From positions 744,001 through 808,000 of the forward strand of contig NZ_JACHNH010000001.1 in NCBI RefSeq assembly GCF_014205335.1: 64,000 bases of DNA, read 5' to 3'. Source of the stretch: Amorphoplanes digitatis. GTDB taxonomy: Bacteria > Actinomycetota > Actinomycetes > Mycobacteriales > Micromonosporaceae. Both the position numbers and the translations under genes were made by a program. The notes below the pieces were generated by a model. That model was not told where the DNA came from. It worked only from the letters and a program-made list of their open reading frames with translations, and searched no databases. Below are positions 43,814 through 56,797 of this stretch, one piece after another. The stretch's first letter is position 1; every line of letters begins with the position of its first letter.

Positions 43814-45103
43814 ATGGAGACGTTCTGGGGCCCCGACTTCGGTGCGCTCGAGCGCGAGGACCCGGAGATCGCGGAAGTGATCCTGGGCGAGCTGGAGCGT
43901 CAGCGCGGCGGTCTGCAACTCATCGCGAGCGAGAACTTCACCTCGCCGGCCGTGCTGGCCGCGCTCGGCTCGACGCTGACCAACAAGTACGCCGAGGGCT
44001 ATCCCGGCCGGCGCTACTACGGCGGCTGCGCGCAGGTGGACCGCGCCGAGGAGCTGGCGATCGACCGCGCGAAGACGCTGTTCGACGCCGAGCACGCGAA
44101 CGTGCAGCCGCACTCGGGCTCGGCGGCCAACATGGCGGCGTACGCGGCGCTGATCCAGCCCGGTGACACGGTGCTGGCCATGGACCTGCCGCACGGCGGC
44201 CATCTCACCCACGGCAGCAGGGTCAACTTCTCCGGCAAGTGGTACCACCCGGTCGGCTACGCGGTGCGGCGCGAGACCGAGCTCATCGACTACGACGAGG
44301 TCCGCGACCTGGCCCTCGCGCACCGGCCCAAGCTGATCGTCTGCGGCGCGACGGCGTACCCGCGTCTGATCGACTTCAAGGCGTTCCGCGACATCGCCGA
44401 CGAGGTCGGCGCCTATCTGATGGTCGACGCGGCGCACTTCATCGGCCTGGTCGCCGGCCGGGCCGTGCCGTCGCCCGTAGCGCATGCCGACGTCGTGTGC
44501 TGCACCACCCACAAGGTGCTGCGCGGGCCACGGGGCGGCATGATCCTGTGTCGTGAAGAGCTTGCCGCGCGTATCGACAAGGCCGTCTTCCCGTTCTCGC
44601 AGGGCGGCCCGATGATGCACACCATCGCCGCGAAGGCCGTCGCCCTCCACGAGGCGGCACTGCCCGAGTACCGCTCGTACGCCAACCAGGTGGTCAAAAA
44701 CAGTCAGGCGCTCGCCGCCGGGCTGGCCGTGGAGGGCATGCGCCCGGTCTCCGGCGGCACCGACACCCACCTGGCCCTTGTCGACCTGCGCGACGTCGGG
44801 GTCAGCGGCCGCGACGCGGAGGCGCGCTGCGACCAGGCCCGGATCACCCTGAACAAGAACGCGATCCCGTTCGACCCGGAGAAGCCGATGACCGCCTCCG
44901 GGATCCGGGTGGGCACGGCGAGCGTGACGACCCAGGGCATGCGCGAGGGCGAGATGCGCCGGATCGCCGGGCTGATCGCCGCCGCGGTGCGCGCGGAACC
45001 GAGCTCGCCCGGCGGCGCCGCCGCGCTGCGTGAGGTCGCCGGCGAGGTGTCGGACCTGGTCCGGGACTTCCCGGCGTACGCGCAGGTCGGGGTGCCGGCG
45101 TGA
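43814..45103 (+). CDS. glyA: Serine hydroxymethyltransferase
   Basis: A 429-residue fold-type I PLP enzyme that interconverts serine and glycine with tetrahydrofolate. ATG 43814 is preferred: GAGGGA lies upstream and the promoter -10 box covers the alternative ATG 43772. The N-terminal [16 protein letters not shown], the tetrahydrofolate-site [15 protein letters not shown], and the PLP lysine in [12 protein letters not shown] (near residue 233) are intact. Its stop overlaps the next gene (GTGA). Confidence 0.95.
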   Translation: METFWGPDFGALEREDPEIAEVILGELERQRGGLQLIASENFTSPAVLAALGSTLTNKYAEGYPGRRYYGGCAQVDRAEELAIDRAKTLFDAEHANVQPHSGSAANMAAYAALIQPGDTVLAMDLPHGGHLTHGSRVNFSGKWYHPVGYAVRRETELIDYDEVRDLALAHRPKLIVCGATAYPRLIDFKAFRDIADEVGAYLMVDAAHFIGLVAGRAVPSPVAHADVVCCTTHKVLRGPRGGMILCREELAARIDKAVFPFSQGGPMMHTIAAKAVALHEAALPEYRSYANQVVKNSQALAAGLAVEGMRPVSGGTDTHLALVDLRDVGVSGRDAEARCDQARITLNKNAIPFDPEKPMTASGIRVGTASVTTQGMREGEMRRIAGLIAAAVRAEPSSPGGAAALREVAGEVSDLVRDFPAYAQVGVPA

Positions 45104-45585
45104 ACGATTCCGCCGACCGCGTGGTGCCGGCACAGCCCGGCGCCGTCGACGACGACAACGAGGACGCCCGGCCGCTGCCCGACCTGCCGCCGCTGCCCGC
45201 CGATCCGCGCTGGCGCGTCGAGCATCTGCCCTTCCTGACCGCCTTCTCGGTGGCGCTGATGATCTGCGCGGCGTCCGTCGGCTTCTTCGCCGGCGGTGCG
45301 CCGTCGGCGGTGGGCGCGGCCGCCGGGGTGGCCATCGTCACGGTCAGCTTCACGATGTCGACCCTGGTGCTCGCCTGGGCGGACACCGTGCGCCCCGCGC
45401 TGCTGATGCCGCTGGGGATGCTGACCTACGTGGTGAAGTACACGTTGCTCGGCGTGATCCTGGCGTTTGTGGTCTCCTCGGAGTGGCCGGGCCGGTTCGC
45501 GATGGGGTGGGGAATCGTCGCGGGAGTGCTCGGCTGGACCGCCGTGCAGATCTGGTGGGTGGCGCGGACCAGCCTCTCCAAGTGA
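45100..45585 (+). CDS. Four-helix membrane protein before the ATP synthase operon
   Basis: A 161-residue protein from GTG 45100, overlapping the glyA stop. An acidic, Pro-rich N-terminus (about 1-40) precedes four hydrophobic segments (about 46-66, 70-92, 97-123, 130-153). Position and topology match the AtpI-like protein before atpB in actinobacteria (Rv1303-like), a candidate assembly factor for the c-ring. No diagnostic residues could be fixed. Confidence 0.65.
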   Translation: MNDSADRVVPAQPGAVDDDNEDARPLPDLPPLPADPRWRVEHLPFLTAFSVALMICAASVGFFAGGAPSAVGAAAGVAIVTVSFTMSTLVLAWADTVRPALLMPLGMLTYVVKYTLLGVILAFVVSSEWPGRFAMGWGIVAGVLGWTAVQIWWVARTSLSK

Positions 45586-45698
45586 TCTTTTGCACTGGCG
45601 TTTCGGCTGGTCAGTGCCCCTTTGGGTGCCATCTGTCCACGATCCGGTGACTGATGCACGGCGAAGTTGTCCGGTTCTGGCGGAGGAGGAGTAGCGTG

Positions 45699-46028
45699 AT
45701 GGCGAGTTGCGAGACCCCTGACGCCTGGACAACTGCGGTTGTGCGGGGGGTCCCGCTTAGCTTTGTCTCGCCTGCTGATATCGTTCGGGCCGTCATGACT
45801 GGTGAAAAACCTCCCGGCAACCCCCACGGCGACGACGGTCAAAATCCCCCCGACTCGGGCATGGGAATGACGGCCCTCAGCTATCTCCTCGGGGGAATGC
45901 TGGTCTGGGGTGGCATCGGCTGGTTGGTCGACCACTACGTCGGGACCAAGGGCATCTTCGCCGGAATCGGTGTCGTTATCGGCACCGCCGGCGGTGTCTA
46001 CCTCATCGTGCGCCGTCTCGGCGCCTGA
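45699..46028 (+). CDS. AtpZ/AtpI-family small membrane protein
   Basis: The C-terminal 77 residues, from MTGEKPPG, form the conserved AtpZ-like part with two membrane segments (YLLGGMLVWGGIGWLVD and IFAGIGVVIGTAGGVYL). The strong GGAGGAGGAG at 45682-45691 points to ATG 45699 (or GTG 45696), giving 109 residues. The extra 32 residues have low GC3 and could be untranslated if ATG 45795 is used, but that site lacks a ribosome site. AtpZ/AtpI proteins assist F1Fo assembly and may move Mg2+/Ca2+. It is the first gene of the atp operon. Confidence 0.75.
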   Translation: MASCETPDAWTTAVVRGVPLSFVSPADIVRAVMTGEKPPGNPHGDDGQNPPDSGMGMTALSYLLGGMLVWGGIGWLVDHYVGTKGIFAGIGVVIGTAGGVYLIVRRLGA

Positions 46029-46043
46029 CAGGAAAGGGCTACG

Positions 46044-46835
46044 GTGACCGGTCAGTCGATCGTCCTCGCAGCGGATGTTCCGTTCCCGCCGAGCGTCGAG
46101 GACTTCTACCTGCCCAGCATCGCGCCGTGGGGTGAGCACTCCTACTGGTTCACCAAGATCACCCTGCTGGTCTGGGTGTCCGTCGCGGCGCTCATCATCT
46201 TCTTCCTGGTCTCGAACCGGAAGCCGCAGCTCGTACCCACGAAGAAGCAGTGGCTGGCGGAGAGCCTCTACGGCTTCGTCCGCAACAACATCTCGGTGGA
46301 GATGATCGGGCCCCGAGGTGTCGCCTTCGCGCCCTACCTGACGACGCTGTTCTGCTTCATCCTGCTGAACAACTTCTTCGGCATCGTGCCGCTCATCCAG
46401 ATCTCGCCGATGTCACACATCGCTTTCCCCGCGGTTCTCGCGGTGATCAGCTATGTGTTGTTCATTGCCGTCGGTATCCGGCACCACGGTTTCGTCAAGT
46501 ACTTCAAGACCGCGTTGATCCCGCCGGCGCCGTGGTTCATTCTGCCGCTGCTGATTCCGATCGAGTTCTTCTCGAACTTCCTGGTCCGCCCGTTCTCGCT
46601 GGCGGTCCGACTTTTCGCCAACATGTTCGCCGGGCACATGCTGCTGCTCGTGTTCACGCTCGGCGGCTTCGCGATGCTCAGTGCGAATGTCTGGTACGCG
46701 CCGTTCTCGATCGTCTCGTGGGCGATGACGATCGCGCTGACGTTCCTCGAGTTCATGGTGATCGTGCTCCAGGCCTACGTGTTCACGGTCCTGACCGCGA
46801 GCTACGTGGCGGGCGCCCTCGCCGACGAGCACTGA
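46044..46835 (+). CDS. atpB: ATP synthase Fo subunit a
   Basis: A 263-residue integral membrane stator subunit that forms the proton half-channels. It has about six helices; the conserved arginine lies in the fourth region FLVRPFSLAVRLFANMFAGH (near 178-197), facing the c-ring carboxylate. GTG 46044 follows AGGAAAGGG. Next is atpE after 71 bp. Confidence 0.96.
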   Translation: MTGQSIVLAADVPFPPSVEDFYLPSIAPWGEHSYWFTKITLLVWVSVAALIIFFLVSNRKPQLVPTKKQWLAESLYGFVRNNISVEMIGPRGVAFAPYLTTLFCFILLNNFFGIVPLIQISPMSHIAFPAVLAVISYVLFIAVGIRHHGFVKYFKTALIPPAPWFILPLLIPIEFFSNFLVRPFSLAVRLFANMFAGHMLLLVFTLGGFAMLSANVWYAPFSIVSWAMTIALTFLEFMVIVLQAYVFTVLTASYVAGALADEH

Positions 46836-46906
46836 GTCGCCCGCCCGCTTAACACCCCGTTGTCGTCCCGCGTGAAAGTCACGCGAGATACCAGGAGGAA
46901 TCAGTA

Positions 46907-47134
46907 ATGGACGTTATTGCCGCCGTTACGGGCAGCACCGCCGCCATCGGCTACGGTCTTGCTGCCATCGGCCCCGGCATCGGTGTCGGCCTGGTCTTCT
47001 CGGCCTACATCCAGTCGACGGCCCGCCAGCCGGAGTCGTCGCGCCTGACCCTGCCTTTCGTCTGGATCGGCTTCGCCGTCATCGAGGCGCTCGCCCTGCT
47101 GGGCATCGCCTTCGGCTTCATCTGGCAGGGCTAG
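46907..47134 (+). CDS. atpE: ATP synthase Fo subunit c
   Basis: A 75-residue hairpin of two helices. The first carries the Gly-rich GYGLAAIGPGIGVGLVFS; the loop has ARQPE; the second carries the proton-binding Glu in FAVIEALALLG (about residue 60). AGGAGGAATCAGTA precedes the ATG. This is the site of action of diarylquinolines in mycobacteria. Confidence 0.97.
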   Translation: MDVIAAVTGSTAAIGYGLAAIGPGIGVGLVFSAYIQSTARQPESSRLTLPFVWIGFAVIEALALLGIAFGFIWQG

Positions 47135-47167
47135 CCCCGACGCTGTCCCGCCGAAACGGAGGTTCAC

Positions 47168-47710
47168 ATGCTCTCGTACCTAGCCACTGAGGTGGTTGAG
47201 GAAGCCGAACACAGCCCGATCATTCCGATCTGGCAGGAGGTCGTGGTCGGCACGGTCGCCTTCGCCGTGCTCTGCTTCGTGCTGATGAAGTTCGTCTTCC
47301 CCATCATGGAGAAGACCTTCGCGGCGCGGGTGGACGCGATCGAGGGTGGCATCAAGCGGGCCGAGACCGCTCAGGCGGAGGCCAACGAGCTGCTGGAGCA
47401 GTACCGCGCCCAGCTCTCCGAAGCCCGCACCGAGGCTGCTCGCATCCGTGACGAGGCTCGTGCCGACGCCGAGGGCATCCGCCAGGACGTCCTGGCCAAG
47501 GCCCGTGAGGAGTCCGACCGCATCATCGCGGCCGGGCGCGACCAGCTCGCGGCCCAGCGCGAGAGCATCGTCCGTGAGCTCCGCTCCGAAGTGGGCACGC
47601 TCGCGGTGGACCTGGCCAGCAAGATCGTCGGTGAGTCGCTCGCCGACGAGGCGCGCAGCCGGGGCACCGTCGACCGCTTCATCAACGAGCTCGGCGCGGG
47701 CGCCCGCTGA
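47168..47710 (+). CDS. atpF: ATP synthase Fo subunit b
   Basis: A 180-residue peripheral-stalk subunit with one N-terminal membrane helix (about 19-42, IIPIWQEVVVGTVAFAVLC) and a long charged helix (about 50-165, rich in Ala, Glu and Arg) that dimerises and binds delta. The stop overlaps the atpH start by 1 nt (TGATG). Confidence 0.95.
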   Translation: MLSYLATEVVEEAEHSPIIPIWQEVVVGTVAFAVLCFVLMKFVFPIMEKTFAARVDAIEGGIKRAETAQAEANELLEQYRAQLSEARTEAARIRDEARADAEGIRQDVLAKAREESDRIIAAGRDQLAAQRESIVRELRSEVGTLAVDLASKIVGESLADEARSRGTVDRFINELGAGAR

Positions 47711-48528
47711 TGGCGACCGTCAACCGGGAGTCGTACGCGGCGGCCGCCGAGAAGCTCGCCGCGGACACGCGGCAGGCGACGGCCGCGCAGCTCGCCACGA
47801 CCGCCGACGAGATCCTGTCGGTGGCCCGGCTGCTGCGCGGCGAGCTGCGGCTGCGTCGGGCACTGACCGACCCGTCGCGCGGCGGCGGCGACCGGGCGGA
47901 CCTGATCCGCTCGATCCTCGCCGGCAAGCTCGGTGCGGTCACCGTCGACGCGCTCGCGACCCTGGTGTCCGCGCGCTTCTCCCGGCCGTCCGAGCTGCTC
48001 GACGCGGTGGAGCGGCTCGGCGTGGACATGGTCCTGGCGGCGGCCGACAAGGCCGGCACGATCGCCGAGGTCGAGGACGAGCTGTTCCGCTTCGGTCAGA
48101 TCGTCGGCGGCGACGCCGAGCTCGCGGTCACGCTCAGTGACCCGGGTGCGCCTGCCGAGCGCCGGGTTAAGCTGGCCAGGGACCTGCTGGAGGGCAAGGC
48201 CCAGGCGGCGACGATCCAGCTCATCGCGGTGGCGCTCGAGGGTTTCGGCGGGCGCAACTTCGAGACCTCGCTGATTCGACTGGTCGAACTGACCAGCGCG
48301 AAGCGGGACCGCGAGGTGGCCTACGTGACGGTCGCCAAGCTGCTCGGCGACGCCGAGGAGCAGCGGCTCGCGGCCAAGTTGGCCGACATCTACGGCCGGC
48401 AGGTTTCGCTGAAGTTCGAGCTGGATCCGAGCATCATCGGCGGCCTCAGCGTCCGGGTCGGCTCCGACCTCTACGACGGCACGATCCTGCGGCGACTCAA
48501 CGAAGCCCGGCAGGCGTTCGCTAAATAG
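47710..48528 (+). CDS. atpH: ATP synthase F1 subunit delta
   Basis: A 272-residue stalk subunit. At this length it is the extended actinobacterial type: an N-terminal helical region followed by the OSCP/delta domain (VELTSAKRDREVAYVTVAKLL), and the C-terminal strand SVRVGSDLYDGTILRRLNEARQAF, which binds subunit b. It is coupled to atpF by a 1-nt overlap. Confidence 0.94.
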   Translation: MATVNRESYAAAAEKLAADTRQATAAQLATTADEILSVARLLRGELRLRRALTDPSRGGGDRADLIRSILAGKLGAVTVDALATLVSARFSRPSELLDAVERLGVDMVLAAADKAGTIAEVEDELFRFGQIVGGDAELAVTLSDPGAPAERRVKLARDLLEGKAQAATIQLIAVALEGFGGRNFETSLIRLVELTSAKRDREVAYVTVAKLLGDAEEQRLAAKLADIYGRQVSLKFELDPSIIGGLSVRVGSDLYDGTILRRLNEARQAFAK

Positions 48529-48535
48529 TTTCTTC

Positions 48536-48590
48536 CCCTCGGTGGCGGCGACGTCCCGAGCACGCCCTCGGCGGCGGCGACGCCCCGAGC
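48536..48590. repeat. Two 26-bp direct repeats between atpH and atpA
   Basis: Units at 48536-48561 and 48565-48590 begin CCCTCGG and end CCCGAGC or CCCCGAGC, and differ at about 2 positions. Each unit can form a small CTCGG/CCGAG hairpin. They fill most of the 81-bp gap before atpA and may act on mRNA processing or stoichiometry (inference). Confidence 0.65.
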
Positions 48591-48609
48591 CGACTAGAGA
48601 AGGCAGAGG

Positions 48610-50259
<1,650 letters not shown>

Positions 50260-50262
50260 GCC

Positions 50263-52631
<2,369 letters not shown>

Positions 52632-52645
52632 TCTTGCGGATCTCA

Positions 52646-52681
52646 CGTGAGCCGCGCCGACGCTTGTCGGCGCGGCTCACG
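52646..52681 (+). terminator. Strong 16-bp hairpin terminator after atpD
   Basis: CGTGAGCCGCGCCGAC (52646-52661) is the exact complement of GTCGGCGCGGCTCACG (52666-52681) around GCTT. It begins 15 nt after the atpD stop. It would separate the atp operon from the LCP and atpC genes. Confidence 0.85.
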
Positions 52682-52813
52682 CGTTTCCAGAGTGCCGTTA
52701 TGTCCGTTTAGCTACGCAGTACTGCTTTCGGACGTGAATCTTTCTTTTGTTGATCGGATAGTCTGGCACTGCCGTTGATCGCGGATGGTTCGACCGGCAT
52801 GGTTGGGGATCGA

Positions 52814-53941
52814 GTGGCGAAGAGCAGTAAATCCGGGAACCGCCGGCGCGCGCCCCTGTGGGCGCGGCTCTGCGCGATCCTCGGGGCCGTCCTGATGGTC
52901 GTCAGCGGCGGCGGGCTCGTCACGAGCCAGGTGCTGGTGGCGCGCTATGCCGGCGCGGTCGAGACCAAGGACCTCTTCGGCAACGCCGCCAACGGCGCCA
53001 CCAAGGCGAGCGACATCAAGGGCCCGGTCAACATCCTGCTGGTCGGCATCGACCCGCGGAACACCAACGCGGCACCGCTGTCCGACTCGATCATCGTGGT
53101 GCACATACCCAAGGACCTGAAGCAGGCCTACCTCTTCTCGATCCCGCGCGACCTGCGGGTCGAGATCCCGCCGTTCGAGAAGACGGGCTTCCGGGGCGGG
53201 ACCGCGAAGATCAACGCCGCGATGTCGTACGGCAGCTCGATCGGCAACGGCAAGCACGACGTGGCGCAGGGCTTCGACCTGCTCGCCAAGACGGTCAGCA
53301 AGCTGACGGGCATCAAGAAGTTCGACGCCGGCGCGATCATCAACTTCAACGGCTTCAAGGACATCGTCGACGCGATGGGCGGCGTCACGATGAAGATCGA
53401 CCAGAACGTGAAGTCGGAGCACCTGAAGCCCAACGGCAAGCCGCGGGACCGCCGCCCCGAGTGCGCGGCAAACAACTGCGAGCACCCCTACATCGGGCCG
53501 CAGGCGGAGTACAAGAAGGGCACGTACCACCTCGAGGCCTGGCAGGCGCTCGACTACGTGCGTCAGCGCTACGGCCTGCCCCGCAGCGACTACGACCGCC
53601 AGCGGCACCAGCAGCAGTTCATCAAGGCGATGGCCTCGCAGGCGCTGAGCAAGAACGTGGTGACCAACCCGGTAAAGCTCGACGCCGTGCTGCGGGCCGC
53701 CGGTGACGCGCTGATCTTCGACGGCAACGGCCACACGATCGTCGACTGGGGCCTGGCGCTCAAGGGCCTGCGCTCCGACGACATGACCCTGGTCAAGCTG
53801 CCCGGCCGGAGCATCATCGAGAACAAGAAGTACCTCGGCGAGGCGCTCGAGCCCTCCGCCGACTCCTTCTTCGCCTCCGTCAACAACGACACGATCACGA
53901 CGTTCCTGATCGACCACCCAGACTTCTTCCAGAAACTCTGA
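52814..53941 (+). CDS. LytR-CpsA-Psr (LCP) family protein
   Basis: A 375-residue protein from GTG 52814 (GGGGA upstream); ATG 52799 is an alternative. A basic N-terminus and one membrane helix (about 15-40) are followed by the LCP domain, with NILLVGIDPRN, SDSIIVVHIP, LFSIPRDLRVEIP, the FNGFKDIVDAMGGV strand and YVRQRYGLPRSDYDRQRHQQ, which carries the conserved Arg residues. LCP enzymes transfer undecaprenyl-linked glycopolymers onto peptidoglycan at the outer face. It lies between atpD and atpC, where actinobacteria normally have no gene. Confidence 0.93.
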   Translation: MAKSSKSGNRRRAPLWARLCAILGAVLMVVSGGGLVTSQVLVARYAGAVETKDLFGNAANGATKASDIKGPVNILLVGIDPRNTNAAPLSDSIIVVHIPKDLKQAYLFSIPRDLRVEIPPFEKTGFRGGTAKINAAMSYGSSIGNGKHDVAQGFDLLAKTVSKLTGIKKFDAGAIINFNGFKDIVDAMGGVTMKIDQNVKSEHLKPNGKPRDRRPECAANNCEHPYIGPQAEYKKGTYHLEAWQALDYVRQRYGLPRSDYDRQRHQQQFIKAMASQALSKNVVTNPVKLDAVLRAAGDALIFDGNGHTIVDWGLALKGLRSDDMTLVKLPGRSIIENKKYLGEALEPSADSFFASVNNDTITTFLIDHPDFFQKL

Positions 53942-54038
53942 TAGTCGGCAGTGGCGGTCGCCACCCGAGGCACCGTGGTGTCACCCAGCCGTTTAGACTT
54001 CATCCCAAGAGCGTCCGCAGGCTTTACAAGGAGACAGC

Positions 54039-54320
54039 GTGGCCAATCAGCTGCACGTCCAGGTCGTCGCCGTCGAGGAGAAGGTCTGGTCCGGCGAAGC
54101 CGAGATGGTCGTCGCCCGCACCGTCGAGGGTGAGCTCGGCGTGCTGCCCGGCCACGCCCCACTGCTCGGCCTGCTCAAGGAGCCGTCACAGGTGCGGGTC
54201 AAGCTCGCCGGTGGCGAGCAGCTGACCTACGACGTGGCCGGTGGCTTCCTCTCCGTCGACGCCGACGGTGTGACGGTCCTGGCCGAGAGCGCCACCCCCG
54301 CCACTCCCGACGCGCACTGA
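54039..54320 (+). CDS. atpC: ATP synthase F1 subunit epsilon, short form
   Basis: A 93-residue protein made almost only of the N-terminal beta-sandwich (LHVQVVAVEEKVWSGEAEMV and VEGELGVLPGHAPLLGLL). The C-terminal helical hairpin, which inhibits ATP hydrolysis in longer family members (120-140 residues), is missing: only about 10 residues follow the last strand. AAGGAGACAGC precedes GTG 54039. It is 1.4 kb from atpD, behind a terminator and the LCP gene. Confidence 0.92.
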   Translation: MANQLHVQVVAVEEKVWSGEAEMVVARTVEGELGVLPGHAPLLGLLKEPSQVRVKLAGGEQLTYDVAGGFLSVDADGVTVLAESATPATPDAH

Positions 54321-54328
54321 CGCCGGCG

Positions 54329-54796
54329 ATGCGGGTTCTGGTGATCCTCGGAATCTGCGTCGCCACGCTGCTCGTCGCCCTCTTGGCGGTCTTTCTGCGC
54401 CGCCGCCTGCTCATGGCCGGCGGCGGCACCATCCGGCTACAGGTCCGGGTGAGCACGATGGTCCCCGGGCGCGGCTGGTCCTCCGGGATCGGCCAGTTCG
54501 TCGGTGACGAGTTGCGCTTCCACCGCATGTTCAGCTTCGGCTTCCGTCCCAAGCGCGTGCTGAACCGCCGCACGCTCGAGGTCGGCCACCGGCGGCTGCC
54601 GGAGGGGCCGGAACGCCTGACCATGCCGGGCCACTGCGTGGTGCTGCTCTGCACGACGGGCCGCGCGCAGCTCGAGATCGCCATGGCGGAGTCGACGGTG
54701 ACCGGTTTCCTCTCGTGGCTCGAGGCGGGCCCCCCGGGCCAGCCGGGCTCGGTCGCGCCCCGCCCGGCCATCACGCCCCGGGTCGTCGAGCGCTGA
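54329..54796 (+). CDS. DUF2550 family membrane-anchored protein
   Basis: A 155-residue protein with an N-terminal membrane helix (about 3-25), a basic stretch (LRRRLLMAGGG), and a DUF2550 beta-domain (VGDELRFHRMFSFGFRPKR) followed by a Pro-rich tail. It is conserved right after atpC in actinobacteria (Rv1312). Function unknown. It lies 8 nt after atpC and converges with the cobalamin gene. Confidence 0.87.
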   Translation: MRVLVILGICVATLLVALLAVFLRRRLLMAGGGTIRLQVRVSTMVPGRGWSSGIGQFVGDELRFHRMFSFGFRPKRVLNRRTLEVGHRRLPEGPERLTMPGHCVVLLCTTGRAQLEIAMAESTVTGFLSWLEAGPPGQPGSVAPRPAITPRVVER

Positions 54797-54801
54797 TCCA
54801 G

Positions 54802-54834
54802 GGCGCGGCCCGACCCGGTCGGGCCGGCCGCGCC
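54802..54834. terminator. Convergent terminator hairpins after DUF2550 gene
   Basis: Nested pairings are possible: GGCGCGGCC (54802-54810) with GGCCGCGCC (54826-54834), or CGGCCCGAC (54806-54814) with GTCGGGCCG (54818-54826). Either forms a strong stem between the convergent genes. Confidence 0.6.
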
Positions 54835-54874
54835 GCGTCTCGCCGCGTCTCGCCGCGCTGGCGGGCGGGACGGC

Positions 54875-55447
54875 TCAGGAGACCCCGCCGGGCACCCACT
54901 TGACGTCGCCGGCCGGATTCGCCGTGCGGGCCAGGATGAACAACAGGTCCGAGAGCCGGTTCAGGTACTTGGCCGGCAGCGGTGACGTGCGTGCCTCGTC
55001 CAGTTCGTGGAGGGCCCAGGCGGACCGCTCCGCCCGGCGCGCGACAGTGCGGGCCACGTGCAGCAGCGCCGCGCCCGGCGTGCCGCCCGGCAGCACAAAG
55101 GAGTCGAGCGCCGGCAACTGGTCGTTGTACTCGTCGCACCAGCCCTCGAGGCGGGTCACGTACGCCTCGTTGATCCGCAGCGGCGGGTAGGGCGGGTCCT
55201 CGGCCAGCGGGTTGCACAGGTCGGCGCCCACGTCGAACAGGTCGTTCTGCACGGCCGTCAGGACGCTCTTGACGTCCGGGGCGAGTGCGCCCATGGACAG
55301 CGCGACGCCGATCGCGGCGTTGCACTCGTCGGCGTCGGCGTACGCCGCGACCCGGGGATCGGTCTTCGCGGTGACCTCGTTGTTGCCGAGCCGGGTCGCG
55401 CCGGCGTCGCCGGCGCGGGTGTAGATGCGGGTGAGATGCACAGCCAT
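54875..55447 (-). CDS. Cob(I)alamin adenosyltransferase (PduO type)
   Basis: A 190-residue ATP:corrinoid adenosyltransferase that makes adenosylcobalamin. It has the N-terminal [16 protein letters not shown] (ATP site), [13 protein letters not shown], and the C-terminal [13 protein letters not shown] and [14 protein letters not shown] segments, whose Arg residues bind ATP. ATG 55447 follows a leaderless-type -10 box. It is divergent from murA. Confidence 0.93.
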   Translation of the reverse strand: MAVHLTRIYTRAGDAGATRLGNNEVTAKTDPRVAAYADADECNAAIGVALSMGALAPDVKSVLTAVQNDLFDVGADLCNPLAEDPPYPPLRINEAYVTRLEGWCDEYNDQLPALDSFVLPGGTPGAALLHVARTVARRAERSAWALHELDEARTSPLPAKYLNRLSDLLFILARTANPAGDVKWVPGGVS

Positions 55448-55460
55448 GCCCCCCACCCTA
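55448..55460 (-). promoter_or_regulatory. -10 element for a leaderless adenosyltransferase transcript
   Basis: TAGGGT on the minus strand (55460-55455) lies 7 nt before ATG 55447. A G-rich stretch between them could alternatively serve as a ribosome site. Confidence 0.45.
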
Positions 55461-55484
55461 CGGAGGTGGCTGGGCGCTGCCCCA

Positions 55485-55497
55485 TACGATTGCCCGC
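55485..55497 (+). promoter_or_regulatory. -10 element for a leaderless murA transcript
   Basis: TACGAT (55485-55490) lies 7 nt before GTG 55498, and no Shine-Dalgarno is present. Confidence 0.6.
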
Positions 55498-56775
55498 GTG
55501 GATGTGATCAGGGTCAAGGGCGGCGTGCGTCTCTCCGGCGATGTCACGGTCGGCGGCGCGAAGAACTCGGCACTCAAGCTGATGGCGGTCGCGCTGCTGG
55601 CGGAGGGGCGCAGCGTGGTCACCAACGTCCCGCACATCACCGACGTCGCCATAATGGCCGAAGTGCTACGCCGGCTCGGTTGCGACGTGTCGCTCGGCGC
55701 CGGCGACGCGACGATCGACGTGCCCGCCGAGCCGGGCAGCGAGACGGACTACGACCTGGTGCGCCGCCTGCGGGCCTCCATCTGCGTGCTGGGCCCGCTG
55801 CTGGCCCGCCGCGGCTACGTCCGGGTGGCACACCCCGGCGGCGACGCGATCGGCTCGCGCGGCCTCGACATGCACGTGGCCGGCCTGGCCCGGATGGGCG
55901 CCGACATCTCCGGCGAACACGGCTTCGTCATCGCCTCGGCGCCCGGCGGCCTGCACGGCGCCAAGATCTGGCTGGACTTCCCGAGCGTCGGCGCGACGGA
56001 GAACCTGCTGATGGCGGCCGTCCTGGCCAAGGGCGTCACCGAGATCGACAACGCGGCCCGGGAGCCCGAGATCGTCGACATCTGCGACATGCTCACCGCG
56101 ATGGGCGCGCAGATCTCGGGCGCGGGCTCCTCGACGCTGACCGTCGAGGGTGTCGACGGGCTCAAGCCGGTGCGCCACGCCACGGTCGGCGACCGCATCG
56201 TCGGCGGCACCTGGGCGTTCGGCGCGGCGATGACCCGCGGCGACGTCACGGTGCACGGGGTGCAGCCCGCCTACCTGGAGATCGCCCTGGACAAGCTGGT
56301 CTCGGCCGGCGCCGTGGTGGAGCCGGGCGACAACCTGTTCCGGGTACGCATGGACGACCGCCCCAAGGCCGTCGACATCGTGACCCTGCCGTACCCGGGC
56401 TTCGCGACCGACCTGCTGCCGATGGCAATCGGCCTGGCCGCGGTGAGCACGGGCTCGTCGCTGATCACCGAGAACATCTTCGACGGCCGGTTCATGTTCG
56501 TGAACGAGATGGTCCGGCTGGGCGCGGACATCCGCACCGACGGCCACCACGCGGTGGTGAACGGGCGCGAGCGTCTCTCCGGCGCCCCGGTGCGGGCCAC
56601 CGACATCCGCGCGGGCGCCGGCCTGGTCATCGCGGGCCTGTGCGCCGAGGGCAGCACGGAGGTCGGTGAGGTCCACCACATCGACCGCGGCTACCCGAAC
56701 TTCGTGTCGGACCTTTCCGGGCTCGGCGTCGAGGTGGAGCGCGCGGTCGTCGCCGAGCCGACGTTCGACTTCTGA
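55498..56775 (+). CDS. murA: UDP-N-acetylglucosamine 1-carboxyvinyltransferase
   Basis: A 425-residue EPSP-synthase-fold enzyme that transfers enolpyruvate to UDP-GlcNAc, the first committed step of peptidoglycan synthesis. [11 protein letters not shown] is at about 17-27. The usual catalytic Cys loop reads PGGDAIGSR, with Asp at residue 116 in place of Cys, as in M. tuberculosis and chlamydial MurA. This predicts an active but fosfomycin-insensitive enzyme. The C-terminus [15 protein letters not shown] is typical. GTG start with a leaderless-type promoter. Confidence 0.97.
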   Translation: MDVIRVKGGVRLSGDVTVGGAKNSALKLMAVALLAEGRSVVTNVPHITDVAIMAEVLRRLGCDVSLGAGDATIDVPAEPGSETDYDLVRRLRASICVLGPLLARRGYVRVAHPGGDAIGSRGLDMHVAGLARMGADISGEHGFVIASAPGGLHGAKIWLDFPSVGATENLLMAAVLAKGVTEIDNAAREPEIVDICDMLTAMGAQISGAGSSTLTVEGVDGLKPVRHATVGDRIVGGTWAFGAAMTRGDVTVHGVQPAYLEIALDKLVSAGAVVEPGDNLFRVRMDDRPKAVDIVTLPYPGFATDLLPMAIGLAAVSTGSSLITENIFDGRFMFVNEMVRLGADIRTDGHHAVVNGRERLSGAPVRATDIRAGAGLVIAGLCAEGSTEVGEVHHIDRGYPNFVSDLSGLGVEVERAVVAEPTFDF

Positions 56776-56797
56776 GCGGGCCTGGCGCCCGCTCAGA
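56771..56797. terminator. 11-bp bidirectional terminator after murA
   Basis: TCTGAGCGGGC (56771-56781) pairs with GCCCGCTCAGA (56787-56797) around CTGGC. It covers both the murA stop and the stop of the convergent small membrane-protein gene. Confidence 0.75.

Noticed and set aside
54834..54862. Short 10-bp direct repeats (GCCGCGTCTC units) after the DUF2550 gene
   Set aside because: Only two to three copies of a low-complexity GC-rich motif; no function can be argued.
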